NCBI GenBank assembly: GCA_025934775.1
Contig: JAICWO010000014.1
Location: 1-64,000, forward strand
DNA: 64,000 nucleotides
Origin: Gemmatimonadaceae bacterium
Lineage (GTDB): Bacteria; Gemmatimonadota; Gemmatimonadetes; Gemmatimonadales; Gemmatimonadaceae
Direction: 5' to 3'
This document shows, piece by piece, positions 53,618-62,312 of this stretch (position 1 is the stretch's first letter; every line of letters starts with the position of its first letter). The notes beneath the pieces are model-generated. The model was not told the DNA's origin, did not search any database, and was given only the letters and a program-made list of their open reading frames with translations. A program made the position numbers and the translations under genes.

Positions 53618-54507
53618 CGCCGGCGAATTTCGCCCGTGAGCCCGCACTCGAGCGCGCCGCGGATCTCGAGCGCGGTCACGGCGCTCAAGCATTCACGCAC
53701 CGGCAGCGCGACGCGCGAGCACAACTCGTCCAGCGAGCTCGCGCCCTTCGTGAGCGCGTCCCACACCGCGCGCTGCGCCGGGTCATCGAACGCGTGCGGA
53801 CTCCGCGGGACGATCTCGAGCCCCGCGAGCTTGAGGAGATCGTCGGCGCACGTGATCGGGTGTGCGCCTTCGCGGATGAGGAGGTTCGTCCCCGCGCTTT
53901 GCGGGGAGTCGATCGGGCCGGGCACCGCCGCGACGTCCCGCCCGAGCTCGAGGGCCACGCCAGCGGTGCTGAGCGCGCCGCTCGCCACGGGCGCTTCGAC
54001 GACCAACGTCAGCCGGGAGAGGCCCGCGATGATGCGATTGCGCTCGAGGAACGACCCGCGATGCGAGCGCGCCCCGGGCGGCATCTCCGAGAGAATGAGC
54101 CCGCGATGAGCAATCTCTGAATGCAGCGCCACGTGCGCACGCGGGTATGCAACGTCGGCACCGGTGCCGAGGACGGCGACCGTGCGCCCGCCGGCATCGA
54201 GCGCGGCGCGGTGCGCTCTCGCGTCGACACCGAGCGCCATGCCGCTCACCACGCACGCGCCGCCGCGCGCGAGCGCGTCGACCAGCTCGCGCGTGACGCG
54301 CAGACCGTAGCTGGTGGCGCGGCGCGTTCCGACGACGGCCACCGCGGGAGCCGCCAGCACATTCCAATCCCCGATGGACCATAATGCCGCGGGCGCATCG
54401 GGGAGGTCGCTCAGCGCGCTCGGATAGCGCGCATCCCCGGCGAGCACGCGCGACGCGGCCTCGCTGACCGGATCAGGGCAGCGAGACGGACGGGTCGGTG
54501 CGGACAC
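53614..54507 (-). CDS. dprA: DNA processing protein DprA
   Basis: 297 residues from a GTG inside the end of obgE. The Rossmann-like core has VAVVGTRRATSYGLRVTREL, VVSGMALGVDARAHRAAL and SGALSTAGVALELGRDVAAV. The last ~70 residues form a winged-helix tail. DprA loads RecA on incoming single strands during transformation. The protein begins close to the core, without the usual N-terminal SAM-like helices. Confidence 0.94.
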   Translation of the reverse strand: MSAPTRPSRCPDPVSEAASRVLAGDARYPSALSDLPDAPAALWSIGDWNVLAAPAVAVVGTRRATSYGLRVTRELVDALARGGACVVSGMALGVDARAHRAALDAGGRTVAVLGTGADVAYPRAHVALHSEIAHRGLILSEMPPGARSHRGSFLERNRIIAGLSRLTLVVEAPVASGALSTAGVALELGRDVAAVPGPIDSPQSAGTNLLIREGAHPITCADDLLKLAGLEIVPRSPHAFDDPAQRAVWDALTKGASSLDELCSRVALPVRECLSAVTALEIRGALECGLTGEIRRR

Positions 54508-55492
54508 TCGCCTTCTTCATCTCGAGGAGCCGCGACCACCATGCGGCGAGCAGCGGATCGAGCCCCGTGCGCGCGGCGGCGCTGATCGCGAACACGCCGA
54601 ACGCGTCGGGCGCCTCGATCGGCGGCGGCGCATCGTCGCCAAGCAGATCCATCTTCGTGAACACGACGCAATGCGGCTTCTGCGCGAGCTCGATCGAATA
54701 CGCACCGACCTCGCGCCGAAGCTGGTCGTATTCCTCCTGCCAGTCCATCGCGTCGATCGGTACGAGGAACGCGAGCAATCGCGTGCGCTCGATGTGCCGC
54801 AGGAATTGGAGGCCGAGTCCCCGCCCCTCGTGCGCCCCCTCGATGATGCCCGGAATATCGGCGACGACGAACGTGCGCGCGTCCGAGAGCTGCACGACGC
54901 CGAGGTTGGGGCTGAGCGTCGTGAAGGGATAGTCACCGATCTTTGGCCGGGCCGCCGAGATGACGGACAACAGCGTGGACTTGCCCGCATTGGGCTGGCC
55001 GACGAGGCCGACGTCGGCGATCAACTTGAGCTCGAGCTCCAGCGTTCGCGTCTGGCCGTCTTCGCCGGGCTGGTACTCGCGGGGCGATTGATGCGTGGCG
55101 GTCGCGAAGTGCGCGTTCCCCTTTCCGCCGCGCCCGCCCTTGGCGACGACCATGCGCGCGCCGTCGTCGAGCACTTCGCCGATCAACTCGCCACTTTCCA
55201 GATCTCTAATGATCGTGCCGACGGGCACCGGGAGCACCACGTCGTCGCCCGACCGCCCGGACTTGTTCGCCCCCGAGCCGTGGTCACCGGGAGGCGCGGT
55301 CCACGAGTCGCGATAGGTGTAGTCGAGAAGCGTCGAGAGATTGCTGTCGCCGACGACGATCACGTCGCCGCCGCGGCCCCCGTCGCCGCCGTCCGGGCCC
55401 CCCATCGGGACGAACTTCTCCCGGCGGAAGGAGATGATCCCCGAGCCGCCGTCGCCGGCTTTGACGTTGACCACTACGCGATCGATGAACAT
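54473..55492 (-). CDS. obgE: GTPase Obg
   Basis: 339 residues, start ATG at 55492. The Gly-rich Obg fold (KAGDGGSGIISFRREKFV) precedes the G domain with GQPNAGKSTLL and ADIPGIIEGAHEGRGLG; VFTKMDLLGD is the NKxD-type specificity motif. It lacks the OCT tail found in Bacillus Obg. Involved in large-subunit assembly and stress control. Followed by dprA, overlapping by 35 bases. Confidence 0.95.
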   Translation of the reverse strand: MFIDRVVVNVKAGDGGSGIISFRREKFVPMGGPDGGDGGRGGDVIVVGDSNLSTLLDYTYRDSWTAPPGDHGSGANKSGRSGDDVVLPVPVGTIIRDLESGELIGEVLDDGARMVVAKGGRGGKGNAHFATATHQSPREYQPGEDGQTRTLELELKLIADVGLVGQPNAGKSTLLSVISAARPKIGDYPFTTLSPNLGVVQLSDARTFVVADIPGIIEGAHEGRGLGLQFLRHIERTRLLAFLVPIDAMDWQEEYDQLRREVGAYSIELAQKPHCVVFTKMDLLGDDAPPPIEAPDAFGVFAISAAARTGLDPLLAAWWSRLLEMKKASVRTDPSVSLP

Positions 55493-55496
55493 TCCG

Positions 55497-56132
55497 TCAC
55501 TTCCCCCGAACTCGCGCCCAGAGCATGCGCGCCGCGTGCGCGCGTGCCGCGTCGATGACCTCGGCGATCGCCTCGAGCGCGCGATCGATGACCGCGGGCG
55601 CGACACCGACGTTCACCGCGCCGTGCAAATGCGAATGGAGCTGCCGATCCTGCCCCGCCGCCGCGCATGCCGCCACGATGCACAGCTCGCGCCGGGGCAG
55701 GTCGAGCGCGGCGCGCGATAGCACCTTGCCGTATCCCTCGGTGATCATCCACTCGTCGAGCAGCGGATGCAGCGCGCGAATGTTCTCGCGCAGCCGTTCA
55801 TACATGGATCCATAGACGGCGTGGCACGTCGCCTCGCCGGCGCGATGCCACGCGACGACGTCGGGCGTGGCGTCCACGCCGGCCGGCGCCGCTCGCCCGA
55901 GCCGGCGCCACTCGCGCATCGCGTTCAGCGCTCGCGGAAAACCCGCGAACAGATAGGTCTGCAGCAGCAATTCTTCCACCCAATCCGACGGAATGTTCGG
56001 TGTGGACCGCGCGAGCTCGTCGCGCACCTGGCGCTCGTCGCCCGCCGTGACGACAGCCGACAGGCGCACGAGCGCGCGCGTTGCGTCATCGAGGTCGTTC
56101 AAGGTAGATGGGGTGGACTCGCGCGGCGTCAT
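55497..56132 (-). CDS. Carboxymuconolactone-decarboxylase-family protein
   Basis: 211 residues. A CMD/AhpD-like helical fold: WVEELLLQTYLFAGFPRALN near residue 50 and ELCIVAACAAAGQDRQLHSH near 150, the latter with the His pair and an upstream Cys. The AhpD CxxC pair is not intact, so peroxidase activity is doubtful. Function unknown. Four bases before obgE. Confidence 0.8.
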   Translation of the reverse strand: MTPRESTPSTLNDLDDATRALVRLSAVVTAGDERQVRDELARSTPNIPSDWVEELLLQTYLFAGFPRALNAMREWRRLGRAAPAGVDATPDVVAWHRAGEATCHAVYGSMYERLRENIRALHPLLDEWMITEGYGKVLSRAALDLPRRELCIVAACAAAGQDRQLHSHLHGAVNVGVAPAVIDRALEAIAEVIDAARAHAARMLWARVRGK

Positions 56133-56177
56133 CGATCGGCGTCGCCTCGGTGCAGAGAATTGCGCGATGGGGCGTGG

Positions 56178-57167
56178 TCAGGACGCGAGGCGGATCTCGC
56201 CTACCGTCTCGCCGCGCGTGTTGCGCACCGGACGCCGAAGATACTCATCGAGCCGCGGCGGCAGAGACGACCCAAGCACGTCGAACATTTGAAGGAGCCG
56301 GATGACGACCGGGAACTGCGCCCGCTGCGCGCCATCGTCGACCTTCACGGCGAAGCCGATGCCTTGCTCCGGAATGGCCACGGAGTGAACGCCCTCGGCG
56401 CCGATCTTCGCGACCGCGCGTCCGTCGGTCTCCTCGATGAGAATCGAATCGAAGCGATCGGTGCCGCCGATGAGAAACGGCCGCGTGCGCATCGCGTGCA
56501 CGATGCGCCGCGGAACTTCGTCTTCATCGCGGTACGCGCGAGCGAGCCGCGACCAGGCGCGCGCCATGTTCTCGAGCGGCAGCGCGAACGCCACGACGCC
56601 GCATCCGTCGACCGCCTGCCCGACTCGCTCCTCCGGCAATCCCGCCCACTGCGCGGCCGCTTGCAAGCAACAGCGCTGCACCGGATGCTCGCGCCGCTCG
56701 TAGCCGTACGTGTGCCAGCCCGCGGTGTGCGCGCGGGCGAGCATCGCGGCGTGCTTGCCGGAGCAGTTGTTGTGCAGTCGCGTCAGGCGAGCGCCCGATT
56801 CGCGCAGAAGCTTCATCCCGCGGGCCGACAACGGATCGTGCGGGCCGCACGCGAGATCGCCTTCTTCCAGTCCGAGATCGTTGAGCATCCGCTCGGCGAG
56901 AGCGACGTGCTCGGGCTCACCGCCGTGCGACGCGCACGAGAGCGCGAGCTGGTCGTCGCCCCAGTGCAGATCGTCGAATCCGCCCGACTCGAGCAGCGGC
57001 ATCACCTGGAAGGGCTTCGCGCAGGACCGCCATGAGCTGACGAGACTCGTGTCGCGCGCCGATGCGATGACCGCGTCGTCTGCTCCGACGACCGCCGCAT
57101 GCACGGCATGCCGCGATTCGATCTCCGCGCCTCTCGTGGCGACGACGTCCAGCTCGAGCGATGTCAT
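56178..57167 (-). CDS. L-asparaginase II family protein
   Basis: 329 residues, start ATG at 57167. SWRSCAKPFQVMPLLESGGF, ALSCASHGGEPEHV, HNNCSGKHAAMLA and DGCGVVAFALPLENMARAW are the conserved blocks of the Rhizobium etli-type asparaginase family, unrelated to E. coli AnsA/AnsB. Likely hydrolyses asparagine in the cytoplasm; activity on other amides cannot be excluded. 71 bases after the exporter gene. Confidence 0.85.
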   Translation of the reverse strand: MTSLELDVVATRGAEIESRHAVHAAVVGADDAVIASARDTSLVSSWRSCAKPFQVMPLLESGGFDDLHWGDDQLALSCASHGGEPEHVALAERMLNDLGLEEGDLACGPHDPLSARGMKLLRESGARLTRLHNNCSGKHAAMLARAHTAGWHTYGYERREHPVQRCCLQAAAQWAGLPEERVGQAVDGCGVVAFALPLENMARAWSRLARAYRDEDEVPRRIVHAMRTRPFLIGGTDRFDSILIEETDGRAVAKIGAEGVHSVAIPEQGIGFAVKVDDGAQRAQFPVVIRLLQMFDVLGSSLPPRLDEYLRRPVRNTRGETVGEIRLAS

Positions 57168-57238
57168 GCGGTGGGTGTCCGTCGTAAGACGTGAAGCGCG
57201 GTGCGCGCGGCGCCGCCCTTCGGACTGCTCACCGTAAA

Positions 57239-58171
57239 CTAATCGCAGGCTTCGCGCGAAAGGGTAGCCCCGCCGGAAGGCGCGCGCCTGAGCGCGGAAC
57301 GCGCCGTGCGCGCGGTGACGTAAATGCCGGCGAGTATGAGCGCGCCGCCGAGCAACGTCGACACGCCCGGCGTTTCGCGGATGCCCGGGAGAATCGCCGC
57401 GAGCACCGTGGCGCCCACCGGCTCGCCGAGCAGCGTCAAATTCACCACGTACGCGGGCAGGTACTTGAGCGCCCAGTTCAGTCCCGTGTGCCCGAACAAC
57501 ATCGGCCCGATCGCAAGCGCGACGAAGATGCCGAGCTCGCGCGGCGGCTGATGGATGATCGGCGCATTCACGATCGCGGCGAACAGGATCAGCACGACGA
57601 AGCACGTCCCGTAGACCATCGCGACGTACGGCCAGAGATCGAGCGTGGAGCGCAGTCGCCGGCCCGAGACGAAATACACCGAGGCCGCGGCGGCGCCGGC
57701 CAGCGCGAGAAAATCTCCAAGCTCCGCGTGCGCGGCGGCGTTGCTCGACGAGAGGAGGTCGGGGAGCGCGACGACGAACGCGCCGAGCATCGCGATGGCG
57801 ATACCGAGCCACTGCCGCCGCGAGGGCGGTTCGCGGAGCCAGACCACGGACAGGACCGCGACGAGCACCGGCTGCATGTTGACCAGTACGACGGAGGCGG
57901 CGACCGTCGTCAGATCGACCGACGCATTCCACGTCCAGAAATGGATCGCGAGCATCGCGCCGGCCCCGGTCGCGACCGCCACTTCCCTGCGCGTGAGCCG
58001 CTTCCATTGCCGCCACGAGCCCGTCGCGATCAACGCGATCGCGATGATGATCAGCGAGAACCCGATCCGCCAGATGGCGATCGCCAGCGGGTGCGCGTGC
58101 GAGAGGCGCACCAGCGGGCCGGCAAACGAAATTCCAATGAGAGCAAGTGCAAGGACGAGCGAGGCGGGCAT
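57239..58171 (-). CDS. EamA-family drug/metabolite exporter
   Basis: 310 residues, about ten predicted transmembrane helices in two repeats (first half LVLALALIGISFAGPLVRLS, second half ALAIGPMLFGHTGLNWALKY). This is the DMT/EamA superfamily; substrate not predictable, and direction usually export. Stand-alone gene between mlaD and the asparaginase gene. Confidence 0.88.
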   Translation of the reverse strand: MPASLVLALALIGISFAGPLVRLSHAHPLAIAIWRIGFSLIIIAIALIATGSWRQWKRLTRREVAVATGAGAMLAIHFWTWNASVDLTTVAASVVLVNMQPVLVAVLSVVWLREPPSRRQWLGIAIAMLGAFVVALPDLLSSSNAAAHAELGDFLALAGAAAASVYFVSGRRLRSTLDLWPYVAMVYGTCFVVLILFAAIVNAPIIHQPPRELGIFVALAIGPMLFGHTGLNWALKYLPAYVVNLTLLGEPVGATVLAAILPGIRETPGVSTLLGGALILAGIYVTARTARSALRRAPSGGATLSREACD

Positions 58172-58219
58172 AGGCGCGGGAGTGTACCCCCGCGCCTCAT
58201 GGTCGTCAATCGCGCCCGG

Positions 58220-59206
58220 TCATTTGCAGAAGATGAGACAGATCAACCCGCGCGTGTACCGGTGCGGATCGCGCCGCACGTCCTCGAGGATCGCATTCAA
58301 GTCCGTCGTCAACTTGTTCAAGCGGTCGTACAGCGTCGTGTCGTTGAGCAGGCGGCCGGCGAGTCCCTGCCCGCTCGAGATCGCCTTCATGATCGAATCG
58401 CCCGCCGTCGCCATGCCGACGAGGTGCGTATAGAGCGTATCATCGCGGAGCAGCTTCCCGATCGTCCCGTTCTTGTCGTTGAGCGCGCGCACGAGCGAGT
58501 CCGCGCTCGTGACGACGGTGACGAAGCGGTTGTACAACGTGGGATCGTCGAGCATGCGCCCCACGGTGCCATTCGGATTCTCGAATCGCGTGAGCATCGC
58601 GTTGGCCCGGCCGATCGTGCCGACGAACTGGTCGTACAGCGCGCGGTTGGTCATCAGCTGGCCGACCGTTCCCTTCCCCTCGACGATCCCGCTCGTGATG
58701 TCGCGGAGGTCGTGCGTGAGCCCGACCATGTCGTTCACCGCGCCGGCCGCCTGGGAGAGCACCGCCTCGTAGTCGAGGGATGGCAGCACGGTGATCGTGT
58801 CGCCCGGCCGGAGCGGCGAGTAGCGCGGCGTCCCGATCGAGATGTCGATCACCTTGTCGCCGAGCAGCCCGAGCGTTCGCACCCGCGCCTTGGAGTCGGT
58901 GCGGATCTGGGTCTCGAGCGACCGGTCGACGGCCATCGCGACGCGCAGGTTGCGCGTGGTGTCGTTGTCGACCGGGAGGAAGTCGATCGACTTGATCGTC
59001 CCCGCGAACTGGCCCGCGACGAGCACCGTCCCGCCGGCGGCGAGCCCGTTCGCGTCGGCGAGATACGCGTACAGCGTGTAGCGCCGGGAGAACAGGTTCG
59101 CGGACTGCCCCAGCTTGTACACGGCGAACGCGAGCACGACCAGCGCGGCCACGATGACCGCGCCGACCTTGAGCTGCTCCCAGGTGATGAACGATGAGCG
59201 TTTCAT
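58220..59206 (-). CDS. mlaD: MlaD-like MCE-domain lipid-transport protein with C-terminal repeats
   Basis: 328 residues. One N-terminal transmembrane helix (VGAVIVAALVVLAFAVYKLG), then an MCE domain (~40-125, YLADANGLAAGGTVLVAG). The C-terminal half has four repeats of about 38 residues: GTVGQLMTNRALYDQ, GTVGRMLDDPTLYNR, GTIGKLLRDDTLYTH, GLAGRLLNDTTLYDR. Such G-T-hydrophobic repeats form a helical stalk in longer MCE proteins. Part of the Mla inner-membrane ABC system with MlaE and MlaF. Confidence 0.9.
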   Translation of the reverse strand: MKRSSFITWEQLKVGAVIVAALVVLAFAVYKLGQSANLFSRRYTLYAYLADANGLAAGGTVLVAGQFAGTIKSIDFLPVDNDTTRNLRVAMAVDRSLETQIRTDSKARVRTLGLLGDKVIDISIGTPRYSPLRPGDTITVLPSLDYEAVLSQAAGAVNDMVGLTHDLRDITSGIVEGKGTVGQLMTNRALYDQFVGTIGRANAMLTRFENPNGTVGRMLDDPTLYNRFVTVVTSADSLVRALNDKNGTIGKLLRDDTLYTHLVGMATAGDSIMKAISSGQGLAGRLLNDTTLYDRLNKLTTDLNAILEDVRRDPHRYTRGLICLIFCK

Positions 59207-59208
59207 GA

Positions 59209-60037
59209 TTAGAACCCGCCCAGGAAGTCCTGGAGGTACGGATCGTCGGACGCGGTCATCTCTTCCGGCGTGCCAAAGAACGTGATGTGATGCTCGTTGA
59301 GGAGCGCCACGTGGCTCGCCATGCGGAACACCGAGCGGATGTCGTGCGAGACGACGATGCTCGTCACCCCCAGCTCGCGCTGGAGCTTCATGATGAGCCG
59401 CGTGATCGTCGCCGTGGTGAGCGGGTCGAGACCCGACGTCGGCTCGTCGTAGAGCATGATCTGCGGGTTGTTCGCCATGCCGCGCGCCACGCCCACCCGC
59501 TTCCGCATGCCGCCCGACAGCTCGGCCGGAAACTGCTCCATCACGCGGTCCGGATCGAGGTCGACGAACTCGAGCTTCTCGCGGACGCGCTGCTCGATCT
59601 CCTCTTCACCAAGATCGGTGTGCTCGCGAACCGGGTAGGCCACGTTCTCGAACACGGTCATGGAATCAAAGAGCGCCGCGCCCTGAAAGACCATCCCCAT
59701 GCGCTGGCGCACGGTGAGCGCCTCCTCGAACGAGAGCGGCGTGATGTCCTCGCCGTCGACGAGCACGCGACCTTTGTCGGGCACGAGCAAGCGCAGGATG
59801 AGCTTGAGAATGGTCGATTTGCCCGTCCCCGACTCCCCGACGATCGCGACCGTGTCCCCCTCGTGCGCGACGAACGAGACGTCGTCGAGCACGGGCACGT
59901 CGAACGCGAGCGACACGTGCTGCAGCTCGACGATCGGCTTGCCCTCGCCCTCGCGCGCGTCGGCCGCGTGCGCCTCGTCGTGCGCATCCACGGCCAGCTC
60001 CGACCGGATGGCCTTGCGAACCGCCGCGGATCGCTGT

Positions 60038-60048
<11 letters not shown>
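59209..60048 (-). CDS. mlaF: MlaF-like ABC transporter ATP-binding protein
   Basis: 279 residues. Walker A VGESGTGKSTILK near residue 75, Q-loop MVFQGAALFDSMTVFE, signature LSGGMRKRVGVARG, Walker B IMLYDEPTSGLDP, and the switch His in VSHD. A 35-residue acidic N-terminal lead precedes the domain. Starts inside the last 11 bases of mlaE and lies two bases before mlaD. Powers phospholipid transport between the membranes. Confidence 0.94.
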
Positions 60049-60856
<808 letters not shown>

Positions 60857-60932
60857 GCGAGTGTGGTCAGGGGTCGTGCGAGTGCGGTCGAGTCCGGAAA
60901 GGGCAAAGCCTGTGCCGAAGACAGCCGTTCGG

Positions 60933-60962
60933 TTGACCTCGGATCGAGGCGAGGGCTAGCTT
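60933..60962 (+). promoter_or_regulatory. Promoter of hldA, apparently leaderless
   Basis: TTGACC (60933-60938), 18-base spacer, TAGCTT (60957-60962), then seven bases and the hldA ATG at 60970. The expected start of transcription is at or one base before the ATG. Same geometry as the hrcA promoter. Confidence 0.55.
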
Positions 60963-60969
60963 GAGCCCG

Positions 60970-61980
60970 ATGCCTCGCTCCCTCTCCCGCGACCGGCTCG
61001 TTCACCTGCTCGAGGCCGCCGCCGCGACCCGCGTCGCCGTGGTCGGCGACGCGATGCTCGACGTCTACCTCCGCGGCGACGTCGAGCGGATCTCGCCCGA
61101 AGCGCCCGTCCCGGTCCTTCGCGTCCGCGAACGCCGGCACGCGCTCGGCGGCGCCGGCAACGTGGCGCAGAACGTTCGCGCCGTCGGCGCGGTGTGCGAT
61201 CTCGTCGCCGCGATCGGCGACGATCCCGGCGGCCGGCAGTTGTGCGCGATGCTCTCCTCGATGGGCGCGCCGCTCACGTCGCTCGTGACCGTCGATCGGC
61301 CGACGACGACGAAGACGCGCATCGTCGCGCGATCGCAGCAGGTCGTGCGCGTGGACGAGGAGGAGGACGCCGATCTCGCCGGCGACGAGGTCGAGCGGCT
61401 GCTCGTGTCCGTACGCGATGCGGTCGCCGAAGCCGACGCGTTGATCCTCGAGGATTACAACAAGGGCGTGCTCGTGAGCCGCGTGATCGAAGCGGCGATG
61501 CTGGCCGCGCGCACCAAGGGCATTCCGATCGTCGTCGACCCGAAGTACCGGAATTTTTTCCTCTATCGGGGCGCGACGATCTTCAAGCCGAATCGTCGCG
61601 AGCTCGAGGCGGCGCTCGGCGCCGCGGTCGACCTCGATCATCCCAAGGCGCTGCCGTCGACGCTCGACCGCCTCGGGGTCGAGCATTTGCTCCTCACGCT
61701 CGGCGAGCGCGGCATGGTGCTCTTGTCCAACGACGGGCACGTGAAGCACGTGCCCACGGTGGCGCGCGAGGTGTACGACGTCGTGGGCGCCGGCGACACC
61801 GTGACGGCGTATCTGGCCCTCGCGCTCGCGGCGGGAAGCACGCCGACTGAAGCGGCGATCATCGCGAACTTCGCCGCTGGCGTGGAGGTTGGAAAGCTCG
61901 GCGCCGCGACGGTCTCACCCGACGAAGTGATTCAAGCCTACGACGAGTTCATCGCGACACCCGATCCCGCCGTCGCGTGA
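60970..61980 (+). CDS. hldA: D-glycero-beta-D-manno-heptose-7-phosphate kinase
   Basis: 336 residues, PfkB fold, corresponding to the kinase half of RfaE/HldE only (no cytidylyltransferase domain). GDAMLDVYLRGDVERISPEA, VRERRHALGGAGNVAQNV, VVDPKYRNFFLYRGATIFKP and DVVGAGDTVTAYLALA are the family motifs. Makes heptose-1,7-bisphosphate for LPS core, so the organism probably makes heptose-containing surface glycans. Start ATG at 60970; a TTG nine bases earlier is possible. Followed by tRNA genes on the same strand. Confidence 0.92.
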   Translation: MPRSLSRDRLVHLLEAAAATRVAVVGDAMLDVYLRGDVERISPEAPVPVLRVRERRHALGGAGNVAQNVRAVGAVCDLVAAIGDDPGGRQLCAMLSSMGAPLTSLVTVDRPTTTKTRIVARSQQVVRVDEEEDADLAGDEVERLLVSVRDAVAEADALILEDYNKGVLVSRVIEAAMLAARTKGIPIVVDPKYRNFFLYRGATIFKPNRRELEAALGAAVDLDHPKALPSTLDRLGVEHLLLTLGERGMVLLSNDGHVKHVPTVAREVYDVVGAGDTVTAYLALALAAGSTPTEAAIIANFAAGVEVGKLGAATVSPDEVIQAYDEFIATPDPAVA

Positions 61981-61988
61981 TCGGGGCT

Positions 61989-62006
61989 GCGCCGGCAATG
62001 CGGCGC
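61989..62006 (+). terminator. Weak hairpin after hldA
   Basis: GCGCCG (61989-61994) pairs with CGGCGC (62001-62006) around GCAATG, eight bases after the stop, with no T-run. May be a weak terminator. Confidence 0.35.
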
Positions 62007-62027
62007 GATAGATTTGAAGCGGCAGTC

Positions 62028-62101
62028 GGTCCCGTAGCTCAGCCGGTTAGAGCACTCGACTCATAATCGAAGGGTCGTGGGTTCAAGTCCCACCGGGACC
62101 A
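62028..62101 (+). tRNA. tRNA-Met (CAU), possibly the Ile2 precursor
   Basis: 74 bases. Acceptor GGTCCCG/CGGGACC, anticodon loop CTCATAA (CAU), T-arm GTGGG/CCCAC. The lack of the three G-C pairs of initiator tRNA rules out tRNA-fMet. The anticodon stem resembles both elongator Met and tRNA-Ile2 (which gets lysidine), so the identity is not certain. CCA not encoded. Confidence 0.85.
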
Positions 62102-62110
62102 CTGAAGGGC

Positions 62111-62131
62111 GGAGGTTGGAGGCTGGAGGTG
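62111..62131 (+). repeat. Three GGAGGNN heptamers between tRNA genes
   Basis: GGAGGTT GGAGGCT GGAGGTG, three tandem 7-base units, in the 87-base spacer between tRNA-Met and tRNA-Val. Confidence 0.5.
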
Positions 62132-62188
62132 TTGCGCTCTCCTACTACACCAACCGGCTCCACAGCTTTATCTTTTGAGACTCATCCC

Positions 62189-62262
62189 GGGCGCGTAGCT
62201 CAGCTGGTTAGAGCGCTGCTTTCACACAGCAGAGGTCCACGGTTCGAGTCCGTGCGTGCCCA
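62189..62262 (+). tRNA. tRNA-Val (CAC)
   Basis: 74 bases. Acceptor GGGCGCG/CGTGCCC, anticodon arm CTGCT-TTCACAC-AGCAG with anticodon CAC, T-arm CACGG/CCGTG. CCA not encoded. Confidence 0.94.
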
Positions 62263-62280
62263 TCTCGTTTCGCGGTCGAA

Positions 62281-62312
62281 CGGCCCGCCTCCGTCAGGAG
62301 CGCGGGCCGTTT
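62281..62312 (+). terminator. Terminator after tRNA-Val, overlapping the hflX end
   Basis: CGGCCCGC (62281-62288) and GCGGGCCG (62302-62309) are perfect arms followed by TTTCCGTTT on the plus strand. It overlaps the last 19 bases of hflX, on the other strand. Confidence 0.7.

Noticed and set aside
55497-56132. AhpD-type alkylhydroperoxidase
   Set aside because: The fold fits the CMD family, but the CxxC pair of AhpD is not present.
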